A stretch of DNA of 64,000 nucleotides, from contig NC_134758.1 of assembly GCF_050436995.1 (NCBI RefSeq), positions 558,001-622,000 of the forward strand, written 5' to 3'. This document shows, piece by piece, positions 49,151 through 61,850 of the stretch. This DNA is from Anticarsia gemmatalis. Lineage: Eukaryota > Arthropoda > Insecta > Lepidoptera > Erebidae. A model generated the notes under the pieces. That model was not told the origin of the DNA, did not search any database, and saw only the letters and a program-made list of their open reading frames with translations. The stretch's first letter is position 1. Each line of letters begins with the position of its first letter. The translations under genes were made by a program, and so were the position numbers.

Positions 49151-51199
49151 TAATTTTTTTAATTGGTCACAGTTGACATTTAGCATCGTTCAATTACTTA
49201 TTTAACATATGAGAGTTTCTTTTTTGTAAATTAATTGTCGTGTCTCTCCGCGGTCGAGGGTTTTATGACTAAATATAATAATAGTGATGTTTCGTGCAGT
49301 CTGATCGGTCGGCGAGTTAATTGATGCATTCGAATACGTTGAAGGTTACATTGTATATTTTGTATAATATTGTAAATGTTGGATGTGCAACTCGAGCGTG
49401 GAAAAATGTCGTAATGATCCTTTGAGTGCATGTCAGACGATCACATTCAATATCTGTAAAGTTCAACGCGGTTAGATCCGCTCCATTAAAATGGCAAATA
49501 ATAAAAATATAAAATAATGTTGCAATAGTTTGAAACAGTTCGTTTGTTCATATTATTTATGATATGCACATATGTTATTTTCCGTATTGGTACTTTGATA
49601 AACACCGAAAACATAACAATTGATTTCCGCAAAATAAGTACGACAATCCTTGAAAACACAAAGATTTTCCAACATTGTAAAACTAAGATTTTTCCAGCTG
49701 CGAGGTCACGAAATAAATAACAATTATTTATAAAGGGAAGAAACAAAACACCGATTCTCAAACAACAATTCAGAAAAGTAGACACATACAATTTTTACAA
49801 GTCAACAATTTCAAGACAAATAAATACTACATGAGTATTATGTACGTAAATGTATAATAAAGAGATGACGGATGCTGCGCGGATGGCTCTATAGCTCGGA
49901 TATCTCGGATTAGTGGGAGATCGTTAACTGCACTAATTGAGTTCTATCATCCGGCTCTTATGACTACCAAATGTTCGTCATGTGTGGTAATGTTACTTTT
50001 AGTTATGATGTTGGTCTACGTTACCAGTAGAGCGATTTCCTACTACTATTGAAACCTACCGAGTAGTGTGGTATCGAAGATGTTTTAGCGCCCCTAGCAT
50101 GTCCTGCGAGACCTATATTGGAGAAATGATAGGTACTTGATACTATGATGTCGAGTAATTATGTGGTATATCAACATTTGCTCTGAAAGGAATAAATACC
50201 TCTACATGAGTGCCGTAACGACCACCTTAGTTTCTGACCTAGGGAAGCTGTCAGTAACAAGTAAAGAAACCCTTTAGCGAAATTTTCTCATTAATAACAA
50301 TAGTTCTCTTCAAAATAACGGTTTACAGAAGTTAATTACAGTTAAAACCACGTGATTGTAATACCCGAAAATTTGAACGAGCGAATCGTTATGTGCAAAC
50401 CGAACAGATCGATGAACCCACAGTAGTAGCGATCAATAATTATAGATTTTATGGTAGCTTGTGCAAAAATTCCGCCATTGTACACACACTTCACGTATAA
50501 TCAACAACAAAACTTGCAAGGGAAATTAAAAAAAGTATTTCATTTAATTTCTCAAAATGTCTGACTTACATCCATAAAATCACGCCATTTTCCCACAGGA
50601 TTAGGAAGAGACCAAAACATTTCTATTTCACTCTTCGCAAAATATTATTTCAAGATGAAAATTTTGACTTACATTATTGATTTTGTATAATAATATGTGC
50701 ATGTTGTGGACTGTTGTTTTATGTGTATCATTTTAAATGTTATTGATAATATCAATCATCTATTCACATAGAGAATTTTGAGGTTTAAATTAACGCAAAA
50801 TATGAATGTGAAATGCAAATAAAAAATATTTCCGTTATTGGTTCGACTTGAGGCAGACATTTTTTCAATCTCTGTTTTTTACCCGATTGCGCGGCGCTAA
50901 GCAGGGTTATACATACACGTGTCAAATATACGTAATATAAATATTGGACGCAAATTATGTTATTTTTTGCAGTTCAATTGTTTCAGTATTTGAATATTGC
51001 TCTCGCGTTTATCGTTGTTCGCGAATGTACCGTGATGGTTCACTACTTACATGTAACTAAATGCGCAAATGTCAATTATATGCAGCAATAAAACAAAGAC
51101 TTGATTTGTATGGTGTTATGTTGTAAGTGTTACTTGATAATGGGGATGTATGGCGTAATGTATGGGGCTATGAGATAAAATGCTGGTGTATTTGTTATA
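49151..51199. other. Gene-free stretch
   Basis: AT-rich, with no repeat or coding signal recognised. Confidence 0.4.
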
Positions 51200-51400
51200 G
51201 TGATTACCTTGCTACTACTGTTGCACCAAGGATTGCGAGTTCAATTCCTGCCTGAAAAAAATAACGTTTTATCAAGATATTCAAAATACATAAACACAGA
51301 CACAAAGTATAGTTAGTTGCAAAGTTTAGTAGTTATCAATCCAAATTTAGCGTACCCATACGATAAAAAAAGTGATAATCGAACCCAGAACACTAACGAC
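51200..51400 (+). repeat. Degenerate tRNA-headed SINE
   Basis: A B-box-like gcgagttcaattcctgcc (about 51234) is followed by a body with cagacacaaagta, echoing the SINE family at 28534. A second reversed B-box-like word (aatcgaaccc, 51377) suggests another fragment. Strongly diverged. Confidence 0.35.
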
Positions 51401-52335
51401 GCCTTACGAAATTGTACCTACTGCAAATATTGTTAACTATTGCACATTTTCAAAAAAATATACGTTAAATGAATTATATTTGTATTGACAAAGTAGGAGT
51501 TTTACGTGCTAAATATCTTCGAGGTGAAATTAAACAGTTTAAATGACATCACATTATCGATTTAACGCACTCTCGCTAATGTGGGACAGTAGTAGGTACC
51601 TACTCGTAATGAAAAAATAACGATATCACGCTAAAACACAGCGTGTGAAGACTTCTGTGTGTGACATACGTTTAGCAATGATATGTTATTTACTTCAATG
51701 TACCATTATATTGCATGTGAGAGAAAAGCATCTCTCAGTGACTAAAGGCTCTTGCATATTGGCTATGTTTCCGGCGAGATTGTCGATGGGCGATGAATGT
51801 CGCTAGTGTGTATGTGCTCTTATGTCGAGAGAGCTTTGTTTGCGTTACTGTTTGAAGTGTACTACCGAAATGTTTCAGAATAGGTATTATATGAACTCAC
51901 AAGTAAAGTATCATACTAAAAAATATTTTTTAATTGTTATATTTTAGTTTTCTTTTTAATCCTTAATTATGCTTTTTACGTTTTTCATCACAATTTTTTT
52001 ATATTGTTCTCCAAATGTTTCATTTTAACCCTTAAATGAAGCCCAAATTCGGAAATACGGGCAGTTAACATAAAAAAACCTGCAATCAACAAGTTACGGA
52101 TATTATAACATCAAAAGGCCTACAATTTGATTCCGGCTATAAAAAGTGGTTTGGCTATAAAACAATTTTAATAAACAAACGTAAATCGAACATGCAACAA
52201 ATCACTACTCCAATTTCAAAGAAACACAGTGTATTAATTGTTACGGTGTTCTAACTATTTGTAAAGAAAGCGTGTGGCCAAAAGGTTGCATTTAACTTAT
52301 CTCATGCGATCACGATCGCGTGACGAATAAATTCC

Positions 52336-54310
52336 ATCGATATATCGATTAAGAATCGATTTTTATCACGGTTTACGGGAACACCAACCCGTACCGATGT
52401 GTGAGTGTAGATAAATGCTTTCAATTATATCGATAAATTGACGATTATAATTAACTAGCGTTTACACCCGACGTCGCCGCCCAAATGTGAATATTTTATA
52501 TTTTAATTCCGTATCTGGATTTATTAAAAACTATTTCGATTCTAATGAGGATTTTAAATTATGTACTCAGCAGATGTTAAGCTTTGAGAATCGTTTAAAT
52601 GTAATCGATACACCTACTGGCTTCACATTATTATCAGATATTATTAGCTCGAGACATTCTGTCGCATTCATTAGACATACTATTCTAACTAAAGAATAAA
52701 GATAAGACGTATGCGAACGTTTAACGGTGCTTTCAAGTGCAAATTAATATCTGATCCGAGGGTGTTACATACTTGCGTTTGTACGAACAGATAGAAGTAC
52801 AGTTGTAATATGTTGTACATAATAATGGACAGAGCAAATATAGATTTTATTCTCGCTCGTCTGTCAAATGTATTTCACGGCGTTTAATATATTTTTATGG
52901 CCGGCAATTTGAAAATTTCCACAGTGACGAATCGATTCAGTGTAACAGTTCTATCGATCCTAATAGAACCGAATAAATATTTAATTATCGGCCTTTATAG
53001 TGAATGGTAACGCAACGGATTGGATTGCTTTGTTAATGATTTTAATTTGTTCGAGAGCCGATTTGGTATCAGATAGACCGCCATATTATATCAGATTGCG
53101 ACCAAAGGTCATTCAATAATCGTTCACACTGATTTCTAACGAGAAAAATTCGCGGTGCCGTTTAAATTAGAGCCGAACTACGATTTAAAACATTGACGTT
53201 TTTTTATATACATAAAATGTAATGAAAATCGATTGTGAAAGTTATCGATTGAAACGATCGATAAAACTGACCGAGCGTGTGAATTTCGTCGTCTGTTCGC
53301 TGGAACATTTTAAGAATGTGTTTCAAAGGCGTTACATGTTAACGTCCACCGCACGAGCTAATGTAAAGCTAAACTTGCCTTAATCATAGTTATTACACAG
53401 TTTATTATTAGCGGCTCGTAGGCACGTCGCTTCACGTATCGATGTTTCAGACATACCGAGACCACTTGTACGTTTTATCGCGACTCGTAAACGTGTTTGC
53501 GTATTATATTTTCGGTGTGGCGCGCTATAAACTTAACATCGCATTGAACCACTCATCAACATTTTATTATTTGAATATATTAGTATGATAGTGGAGTTTA
53601 TCGATACTATATCGATATCCGACTCATCAATCACGCGTCGGTTTGCATGAAAGGCAATGAAGACATTACCCTCAATAATAACACCTCAAAATGTTAGTCG
53701 GGCCGCGTTTATTAGATCAATAACTTTATAATGCAAAGCGATTTATTATTATATAATTATACAGCTATAATCGAGAAACGATTAATTGGAGTAGACGGAT
53801 ATAATCGATCACACGGCGTGACGAATCGAGTTGTTTGGTATCGATTTTTTGACTCGACTAATGTGTGTAGGGCATGTTTTAATGGCTACGATTTAGTTTA
53901 TCTCGTGATCACGATGTTAATGAGAATACGTTTGGAGTTTATTTAATCAGTGCTCTTTGAATAAATGAGATGTTCCATTGGACTTATGTGCTCTGGTGCG
54001 GTTGTTTATTACATGTTAATATTTTCACTCTGTTTTACATGTTCCGTGGTGTTTATAATTAACTTGGCTCCACACGAGATGATAATTCACGTCCACCTTT
54101 CCCATACGAGTGTTTAGATAGATAACGTGTCTTTAGTTTCTTTTTTGCATTAAATTTAGAGTTATCTGAAGCGGGTTTGAAGACGAATGTTTTTGGATTG
54201 AGATACAGATATTACGTCATGTTTATAGAAATGTGTGGGTATGTGATATATCAATGTAACACATGGCGATGCTATCGTATCGTAGGTATCGATTATTGAT
54301 TTTAATCGAT
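52336..54310. promoter_or_regulatory. Homotypic cluster of ATCGAT sites
   Basis: Seventeen copies of the palindrome ATCGAT start at 52336, 52344, 52355, 52429, 52604, 52931, 52953, 53228, 53244, 53257, 53438, 53600, 53611, 53804, 53840, 54288 and 54305. At least three are in the longer TATCGATA. At the local base composition fewer than one is expected in 2 kb. The rest of the window has about as many in 62 kb by eye. ATCGAT is the core of Onecut-type sites, TATCGATA is the DREF element and CGATA clusters mark BEAF-type boundaries in flies. Which protein, if any, reads this module is unknown. It is not a tandem repeat: spacing and flanks vary. Confidence 0.62.
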
Positions 54311-55588
54311 AGTTAACAGAAAACACATTATGTTAGAATGTTGATATATTGGTAGAATGTTTTTAAATCTCGTGTTATTTTTTATAAATGTGATATATTT
54401 GGTATAAAATCTTTAATTATTTATATTACATGGAGTTTTGAATTTTTTTCTAATGTCATATTCATCTTTGAAGATTAAGTTGTTTAACTGCGCTTGAATT
54501 TGAATGTCCGGTATCACGTGATAAACGGAGTAAGTATTACTCACTGCTAAGAAAATTGCCCCAAATCCATCCAAAATCGAAATATTTTTTATGATTACAC
54601 ATTTTTTCATGATTTATCCATACAGGGAAATACCTAACTGAGAATCCGTCCTAGTTACATTGCACCACATAGTTGTAGGGTCGTGTAAGTGATATGTCTA
54701 TTAGGTAGGATTTAGAACAGTACCGCTCAGTACAGGCAACAGGCAACAAGCAATGCATCACGACGTGCACACACGATCTTACATCTGGAGTGAGTTCAAT
54801 AGAATTGAGGCTGGAAGTGCTAAGAACGTGGAAACAAATGGCTGTGTTAGGGGGAAGTAAAATAATGTTGTCTGACACAAAATTTGATAATAATGGTATT
54901 AAGATTTCCAAAGAACTTCGTTTTGAAATCTTCTTGTTAAGAATGATAGAAAATACTAAAAAGTAAAGGCAAAATGTTTCTTTAAACAAAATAACTACAG
55001 TGATAAAATCTATGGTAGCTTGGTAAAGTCACAGTCGGGTATCATGTATTTTTTTGGAAGGACCTAAATATAATAGTGATCAATGATTAAAAAAACCAAC
55101 GGATTTGCTATAATAACTCAAAAACCATAAAAGTTCTTAGCCTCAGCAAGGATGAAGTAACTACCGGTTACATTGGACGTCTATCACTGATATACATACA
55201 TGCATATAATCACGACTTTTTCAGGAGTAGGTATAACAGACAAAATAACAAATAATATTCGTTTCCATAGCCACATCTAGTCTCCTAACTCTCCTTCAAA
55301 GGTGAAGGGTCATCAATTAGTAGGAGCACTATTTTTAACCGGCGCCGCAACCTTTCATCATTGAACCGCGCGCAATCACGGATTAACCTAAACGAGAGTA
55401 AATAGACGCAATCTTGCGCGCCGTGTTATGATCTCACCGAGTTTCAAACGGCTTAAGGCTACTACATACAGGGGAGAAACAGAAGAAAACAATTTTTTTT
55501 GTAATGTTTATTTTTTCGACATTGACGATGTCACTCTGTAATTCTAAATAGATATATGTATAACATAAAGTGGTGCTAGTTACACTAT
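54311..55588. other. Gene-free stretch
   Basis: AT-rich. A minus-strand open frame of 112 codons (54989-54651) shows no recognisable domain and no codon bias. A GC-richer block lies at about 55340-55440. Confidence 0.4.
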
Positions 55589-55815
55589 TTATAACTCAAG
55601 ATCGGCTGAACCGATTTGGCTGAAAAGTGGTGGAGAGGCAGTTTAGAACTAGAAGACGGACATGGGATTTTTATCCCGTTCGGGCGCGTTCGTACCTGGT
55701 GGAAGAAAAGACCTGACCAGATCAGAAATTTCTTTGCAAAATTGTAATTAAAAATCGGGAACGGTATTTTTGGAGAAAAAAAAAAGCGTGAAAGGAGCTG
55801 CGCGAGTCAGCTAGT
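55589..55815 (+). repeat. Lepidopteran interspersed element ending gagtcagctagt
   Basis: It begins ataactcaagatcggctgaa, continues through agacggacatgggatttt, tatcccgttcgggcgcgt and a purine-rich tract, and ends gcgcgagtcagctagt. The terminus matches, in reverse, the left end of the element at 41319. Noncoding. A Helitron-type end (CTAG-T) is possible but unproven. Confidence 0.55.
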
Positions 55816-56005
55816 AATTAATAACTACATACTTAAAGTCTAGTTGTACACATTTTGATTATATGCAACGCCTGCAAGCAATGGTGGAATCGCTCTTCCC
55901 TGCCTTAATCTATACAAGCAAAGTTATCTTATAAAAGAAAATGTACCAAATTTAACTATCATCATACAATTTGCCACCGTCTCGCCTTGCTGTGGGTAAG
56001 AAAAA

Positions 56006-56222
56006 TGAGTTATTCCGTTCGGATCCCCAATACTGATACCCTAGTATTTTAAAATTATTTTCTATTCCGGTCTGATCCCCCGTATATAAACATTATAATA
56101 AATTTAAATATTTCATTCCGATCGGATACCCTGACTGTTTATATACGGGGGATCAGACCGGAATAGAAAATAATTTTAAAATACTAGGGTATCAGTATTG
56201 GGGATCCGAACGGAATAACTCA
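56006..56222. mobile_element. Perfectly palindromic MITE-like element with 6-bp direct repeats
   Basis: Arms of 86 bases, 56006-56091 and 56137-56222, are exact reverse complements with no mismatch, around a 45-base spacer. Outer ends read tgagttattccgttcggatc. The flanks are GAAAAA at 56000-56005 and GAAAAA at 56223-56228, a probable target-site duplication of 6 bp (7 if the shared T is counted). The spacer carries attccgatcggataccc, a degenerate copy of the outer end. It is noncoding. The perfection implies recent insertion or gene-conversion between arms. Confidence 0.8.
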
Positions 56223-56228
56223 GAAAAA

Positions 56229-58351
56229 TTTAGTTCATGATTATTTTTGAAAAACCCCTGAATTTATTTTCAAAGACGCGTATTCTGTGTCGTTCACAAT
56301 TAATGATTTCTAGACTTTAGATAAAGTAAATTGTCCAAATAGAATATTTATTATAAAGAGCTAGAATATTTGCATCATCATAGTAACATAATTTGTCCAC
56401 TACATCCTTTTCGCTTATGTAATAATGAAAATATAACATGGTTGACATTTTATATACACGGTAAGCAAAGGTCACAGTTTATTTATTACATTCGCATAAC
56501 AGGTCACACTATCACCATTTACGAAAAAGGCCTACTCAAACATACCGCCAGTTTCAGTTGAAGAAAGGCTTAAAAATCATTTCATACGAAGACACTTAAG
56601 CCTTTATTGAATTAAAAATGCATTTTAGCTTCCGTGAAGAAAAGTATTCTATGCATAGAAGAAAAACGGTTTGAAATTATTTATTCATACCTTTTCTTAC
56701 GCCCTTTTGGAACTGTAGGTGCGAATCTCCTAACTGGTAGACATACGCGCTATGATTTAACGCATACTTCAAGCGAAGATGCACCTATATCTCACAGGCC
56801 ATCAACACTAAACTATGTTGTTATCAAATACCTACCATAACAGATAAATTGATTAGAATCACGACAAAATATTTTATAACTCGAATATTACCACCATATA
56901 ATTTCTCAGATACGTCTAACAAATTCTCAAATCTATTAAGCTGTATCAGATAATCTGGTTGAAAAATGTCGTTTTAAAAATATAGAATAGACATGGGACA
57001 TTTTAAATCAATTAATAAATAATAAAAGTGGTTGTATTAAGTAAAGGTTTGTGGTAGAAACAATAAGATGGGTCGTGTCGTAAATCCGTAGCAAGTGTCC
57101 CACTGTGTTGGGGACATAGTGCGCGCGGGCGCATAAATTATACAAGCGTAGTGCACAGGGTGCAAGGTGTAGCCGTTATGAAACTATAGAGTCGATAGTT
57201 TAAATTAAATTAGGGTTATAGTTATTTATATTATTGTATTTTTTATTATAAAGTATGAGATGGTTTCGAAGGTATTGGAACAAAAACTAAATTAATATAG
57301 TACACTAAAGTGCAGCTGCGTTGCCACAATGATTAAGCCAATATTCCACTCGTACGGGAAAATTTTGAGTGACAATACTCGTATATCTGTATATGTTAAA
57401 AAAATATTGATTTGTAGTTGTTTGTTTCACGTTTAATTAATTTTTCCAATGCCTTTCCTATATCTCGGCCAAGTAGTGTTTAAGAAAGTCATGGTTGATG
57501 AAGATTAAGCTTATTGTAATTATTGCGATTGTCTTGGTTCATAACCGTAAAGTGGACGGTGAACATTGTCTTTTATTTTTACCATTAATGAAATCTGACT
57601 GTTAAGATACCAACTGTTTCTTCTGTTTTACTATACATTCAATTTGTATGTTGACAAAATTTTAATAAGATCACTAAGTTTGTCAAGTCATATTTTTTTA
57701 TAATTTTTCGAAGGTTTTGTTTGATATCGACGGGGTACAATTTTTTGCACCTAAATATATGCCCCATTTATCCAAAAACATTAAAAATACAAAAAATAAT
57801 GATCTCCATCACATCCATATTCCGCAGGTTAAAATAATTACATTAGTTTGGTGGCAATAACAATAATTTTGTGCCGTTAAGGACGTCCCCGCGGGTGTGC
57901 CTCCACAGATCAACAGATACGAACAACGAGTTACGTCTGCACTCTGCAGGCTTGTCTCTGCCTCTCCTTGTCTATGACTGTGTTGACGCAACACTCTTTA
58001 CTCAAAAGCTTTTAATTTCAGAAAGTAAAAAAAAATACCGATATTTGAAACTGAATTTAATAGGAAAACTTCTTCATTTTTAATTTTATCTAAGGATTGA
58101 AAGATGTAGTAATCGGTTTTCAGACAGTATTTGTAATAGTGGGACACTGAAAGAAGTTTGTTTGCATTTTTATACATATTATCGCGACCTATGTGTCGTT
58201 CTTAGTACATGAGTGGTCTCTTTAGAAAAAATAAAATAAAAATGAAAACAATAAAAGAGGGAAACTCAAGATGATCACTGAAAAAATATAAAATCTATAA
58301 TGGTGCGTGATCTTTGTTAAAAAGAGACTACTTCCGAACTAAGAATAGTTC
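56229..58351. other. Gene-free stretch
   Basis: AT-rich. GC-richer patches at about 57115-57180 and 57880-57980 have no coding signal. Confidence 0.4.
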
Positions 58352-58465
58352 TTGTGTCGCGAGGACTTTTACAAACATACAAACAACGAATACAAAGTAC
58401 AACCAGACCCGAAACAATAATTTGCGACCTAAACCACTGCGCCCGCCACCGAGGCAGTAATCGTT
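58352..58465 (-). repeat. SINE copy, same family as 28534
   Basis: Read on the minus strand, it runs gtttcgggtctggttgtact to gtatgtttgtaaaagtcctc, matching the body of the 28534 copy. The tRNA head is present but decayed (about 58430-58465). Confidence 0.6.
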
Positions 58466-60565
58466 CTGATGCTGGGCTAGTTTATTGCTATACACGGAGC
58501 AGTTCTAAGTTGTGAATAACTAAGTGAGGTCAACCGACCTAAGTTTAATAGCTTTTTAACCTGACTTGAGAACGACGACAATTTTATGACAAATGATTAT
58601 TTTAATTAGCCATAAAATAAGCCTTTCGCTCCTTTTTGATTACAATTACTTCCTTTCGGCCGACTGTCCAGTGTCCACCTGGCTGTAACATCCCACACTA
58701 CACGTCTCGATAGCAGTAAAAACAAAACTTGTTCACATATAAAATTGTGTCATAACCGTGTAACACCGAACATAAAACACGAACAAACATCATTTTATCT
58801 TTAACGACCCTTAAATAACATTAAAATATGTTGCTTAATTAACGGTGTCATACTCCAATAAAACTAAAATAAAATCATATGGAATTTATCAAACAACTTA
58901 AAATGTTACCAACTATTTTATCTCAAGTCGAGCGCCCCGTGAAGATAATGTATGGGCATAATGACAGGAATCCTTTGCCTAAAAAAATACTGACGCCATA
59001 TTGAATTTGTGGTATTCGAAACGCGCGCATTACTCTTTATTTTAAATTATAAAACGCGTTCGCGTGATGTCAAAATGTTTAATTTGATCTATTTATTTAG
59101 TTTCTGTGAATAGTGAATGTACATTTATTTTCCCACGGATCGATTAATGAATTAACTGTTTATTTAGAAATATATGCAGACAGTATGCTTATGGAGCATC
59201 GTGGAATAATTAATGTGGTTACGAACTGTCACGAGTATTGGTTTTGGATATTAGTTTAATGTCGTCTAATTTAAGACTTTCTCATGCAGATGTTGATCGA
59301 GAATATATAAAATATTTAAGCAATATTATTTAAAAATTCTTGTTGTGTGGTAGATACGAGATTGCTGATTGTGAAAAAATGTGATCGCTGAGTTCGATAT
59401 GTAGATAAGAGAGAATACCTACTAATAATTTAAACGAGACGTTTTTTCGTTTCCGTAACTTTACATCGTCATTTTAAAATATACAAAATATTTACAAGTA
59501 TCATTCGGAGTCTAGTTTTCCTTTGAAGCCTTTATTAACGCATATCGGAGCATTATTATCTCTAAATTCCATTCTTATCTTTTATTGCGCCAACTTGTGA
59601 TGTTTAAACTGCAGTGTGATTGTATATCTCTAATCCCATTCCAATACTATGAACGTCAATTTGCAATCGTTTAGAAGCTTTTTACGCGGGAAACCGCAGC
59701 CGATAAGCGGCCATATTATTTTCTTTTTACAAACACGCTTTTACATATTTCAAACATTCTGCTACACCAATATACATCTTAAAACACATCTAAATAAGAA
59801 ACTAAAACATAACATGAACAAGTAATGAGCAAAAAGTAAAATTGTAGCACAAAAATAATTTTGCGGCTGTCAAAAATTTGAGGTTAGAAAAATGGCGCGT
59901 ATTCACTGAGGTTAAGTTCTAAAGAGGTTTGAAGATTAGTCTGTTTATAGTAAAGATAAATTTGCTTTATTCTGCTACGATGGACGTGTAATAGCAGATA
60001 ATTGTCATCGGCATGCTTCGCCCTCGTTTCGATAACAATTTATGAGTATATTTTGGTCACGAGCTTTAAGTAATTGTTGAAGGATCGTCTCCATGATGTT
60101 GAGCACGACGGCTTGATTTGTTGGCGACCTGTCTCTGCGGCTTGTTATTTGAACTGATAACACTACATTTCTCTACTGATATTTTTATAAATGTTCGACA
60201 AATGCGATTTTTGGTTTCTTGGTGACTTACATTTTGAGAAGAAGTCAATTGACAAGCAGCTAATGTCCGAAACCTAGGTTGTGAGAACAGATAATAATTT
60301 ATGTCAATGGAGTTCGTAGTATATAGATCTATCTAACAATATTCAACGTTGACGCAGGCACTACTCTTATACTACCAGCTACCATATGAGTGATTTTCTT
60401 AATGGTCCTTTCAGTAAAATCAAAGAATTTAAGAGCAATAAGCAGTAGCATCAAACATATCAGAAAATTACTTTGCTAACTTAACATTAAATACATTTTA
60501 ATAACCTTCATTCTTTTATCAATCACTCCGTCATACAATGTTAGTGACAAGAAGGCAGTCCTCAC
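58466..60565. other. Gene-free stretch
   Basis: AT-rich, with no repeat or coding signal recognised. Confidence 0.4.
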
Positions 60566-60615
60566 CGCGGTGCCCTGTCGCCCGCACATAACTCTCGGCG
60601 GGTCGCAAGCGTCAT
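60566..60615 (-). other. Candidate short first coding exon
   Basis: On the minus strand an ATG at 60615 opens a GC-rich frame (MTLATRRELCAGDRAP) that runs into a gtgagg donor at 60565. The patch is GC-rich in an AT-rich region. There is no homology and no promoter motif on that strand, so it may be chance. Confidence 0.2.
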
Positions 60616-61649
60616 TTTAATAAATAACGCTCGACAATTTGGCCAAACTATAAAAGATAACAGGCCGCAAGACGTTTTTCCGATAAGCACTGTGACCGAT
60701 AAATGCAGAGTAGAGTATAAAACAGAGAATACTTGTACGGAAGTACAGTATGTTTTTTTTAATTTACAGAGTGTTTTGATGATGCTGAAAAACTTGTTTT
60801 TTGTTCTTTAATACACTAGAGGTGCTACTAATTAAAATACTATTTTGTTAGCTACAGATAAGTATTCTGAAGAACAGATAAAGTGGATCAGGAGTTAGCG
60901 ATAGTTCAGAATTTGATTTCTGTATGACCGAAATGAAGTGACAGCAGAAAACAAATTGTACCATTTAACTTAAAAACTTGAAATCTTCCTAAAAATTGGA
61001 CGTAAAACTATAGAATCTCTGAGCTACATTTACATCACTATTAAAAACTAAACTAATAACAGTAATAGATTGAGGAAACAATATTAATACAATCTAAAAA
61101 CCGTGAAATTAGATAATAGTTTCAAACAGGATACGATCCCTTTCATGGTGGTTTTCAAGTTGGTATAGAATCACAAATAAATAACCGTTACTTGAACATT
61201 TTGGTACATTTGATCCGTGGAGAATGTTAAAATCACTACAATTGGTAACGTGTTTTGAGGTTTGTTTTACATGTTTACGCTTAGTTCTTCATGGGGCTTT
61301 GATTAATATTTACTTGAGATTTCTTTTGTTCATTTTTGTTGTAAAACTAGTAGTTTATAATAAAATATTTGCTGGTAGTGGTTGATTGTTGTAGAAAAAC
61401 AACTGAACTTTATTTATTATTTTGAAAACAAATGCCAGTTTTTTCTCTCTGTGTAGTCTCTTGTTATATTTTATTGTAATTACTAATTTCCGGAAGAAAT
61501 TTTTTGATGGCCCCGATCTTAGGTTATTTTTTTACCATTAGCCGTTGCCGTGGTTAATTCTCATTATTGAATAAAAAAAAATTGGTTTCATTGGATTTTA
61601 TAAAATATTTGTTTTCGTAGCCTCTGTCTCAAGTTACTCTGTCCACTCA
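60616..61649. other. Gene-free stretch
   Basis: AT-rich, with nothing supportable. Confidence 0.4.
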
Positions 61650-61850
61650 TTACTCCGATGGCACCGGCATGTAATGTGAGCTATCCGTCAAGTGCGAGCC
61701 AAAGGACACGCCGTTCTCAGGGGTGGAGTACCGCGGGTACAGCTAGCGGGCCGCTAGAGGGCCGCGGTGGACGCCCTCGGCACTGTCAACCACAGGTGAA
61801 GGGTCACCGAGGTAATGGCTGCACTGTTATGGATGCAGCTCAAGTATGAC
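61650..61850. other. GC-rich segment of unknown origin
   Basis: About 200 bases of clearly higher GC, including gtaccgcgggtacagctagc and gggccgctagagggccgcgg. A plus frame of 63 codons is open but has no recognisable motif. An acceptor-like ttttcgtag precedes it. It could be a repeat fragment or an exon. I cannot tell. Confidence 0.3.

Noticed and set aside
54651..54989. A 112-codon minus-strand frame
   Set aside because: Composition is AT-driven, there is no recognisable domain, and no promoter or splice context.
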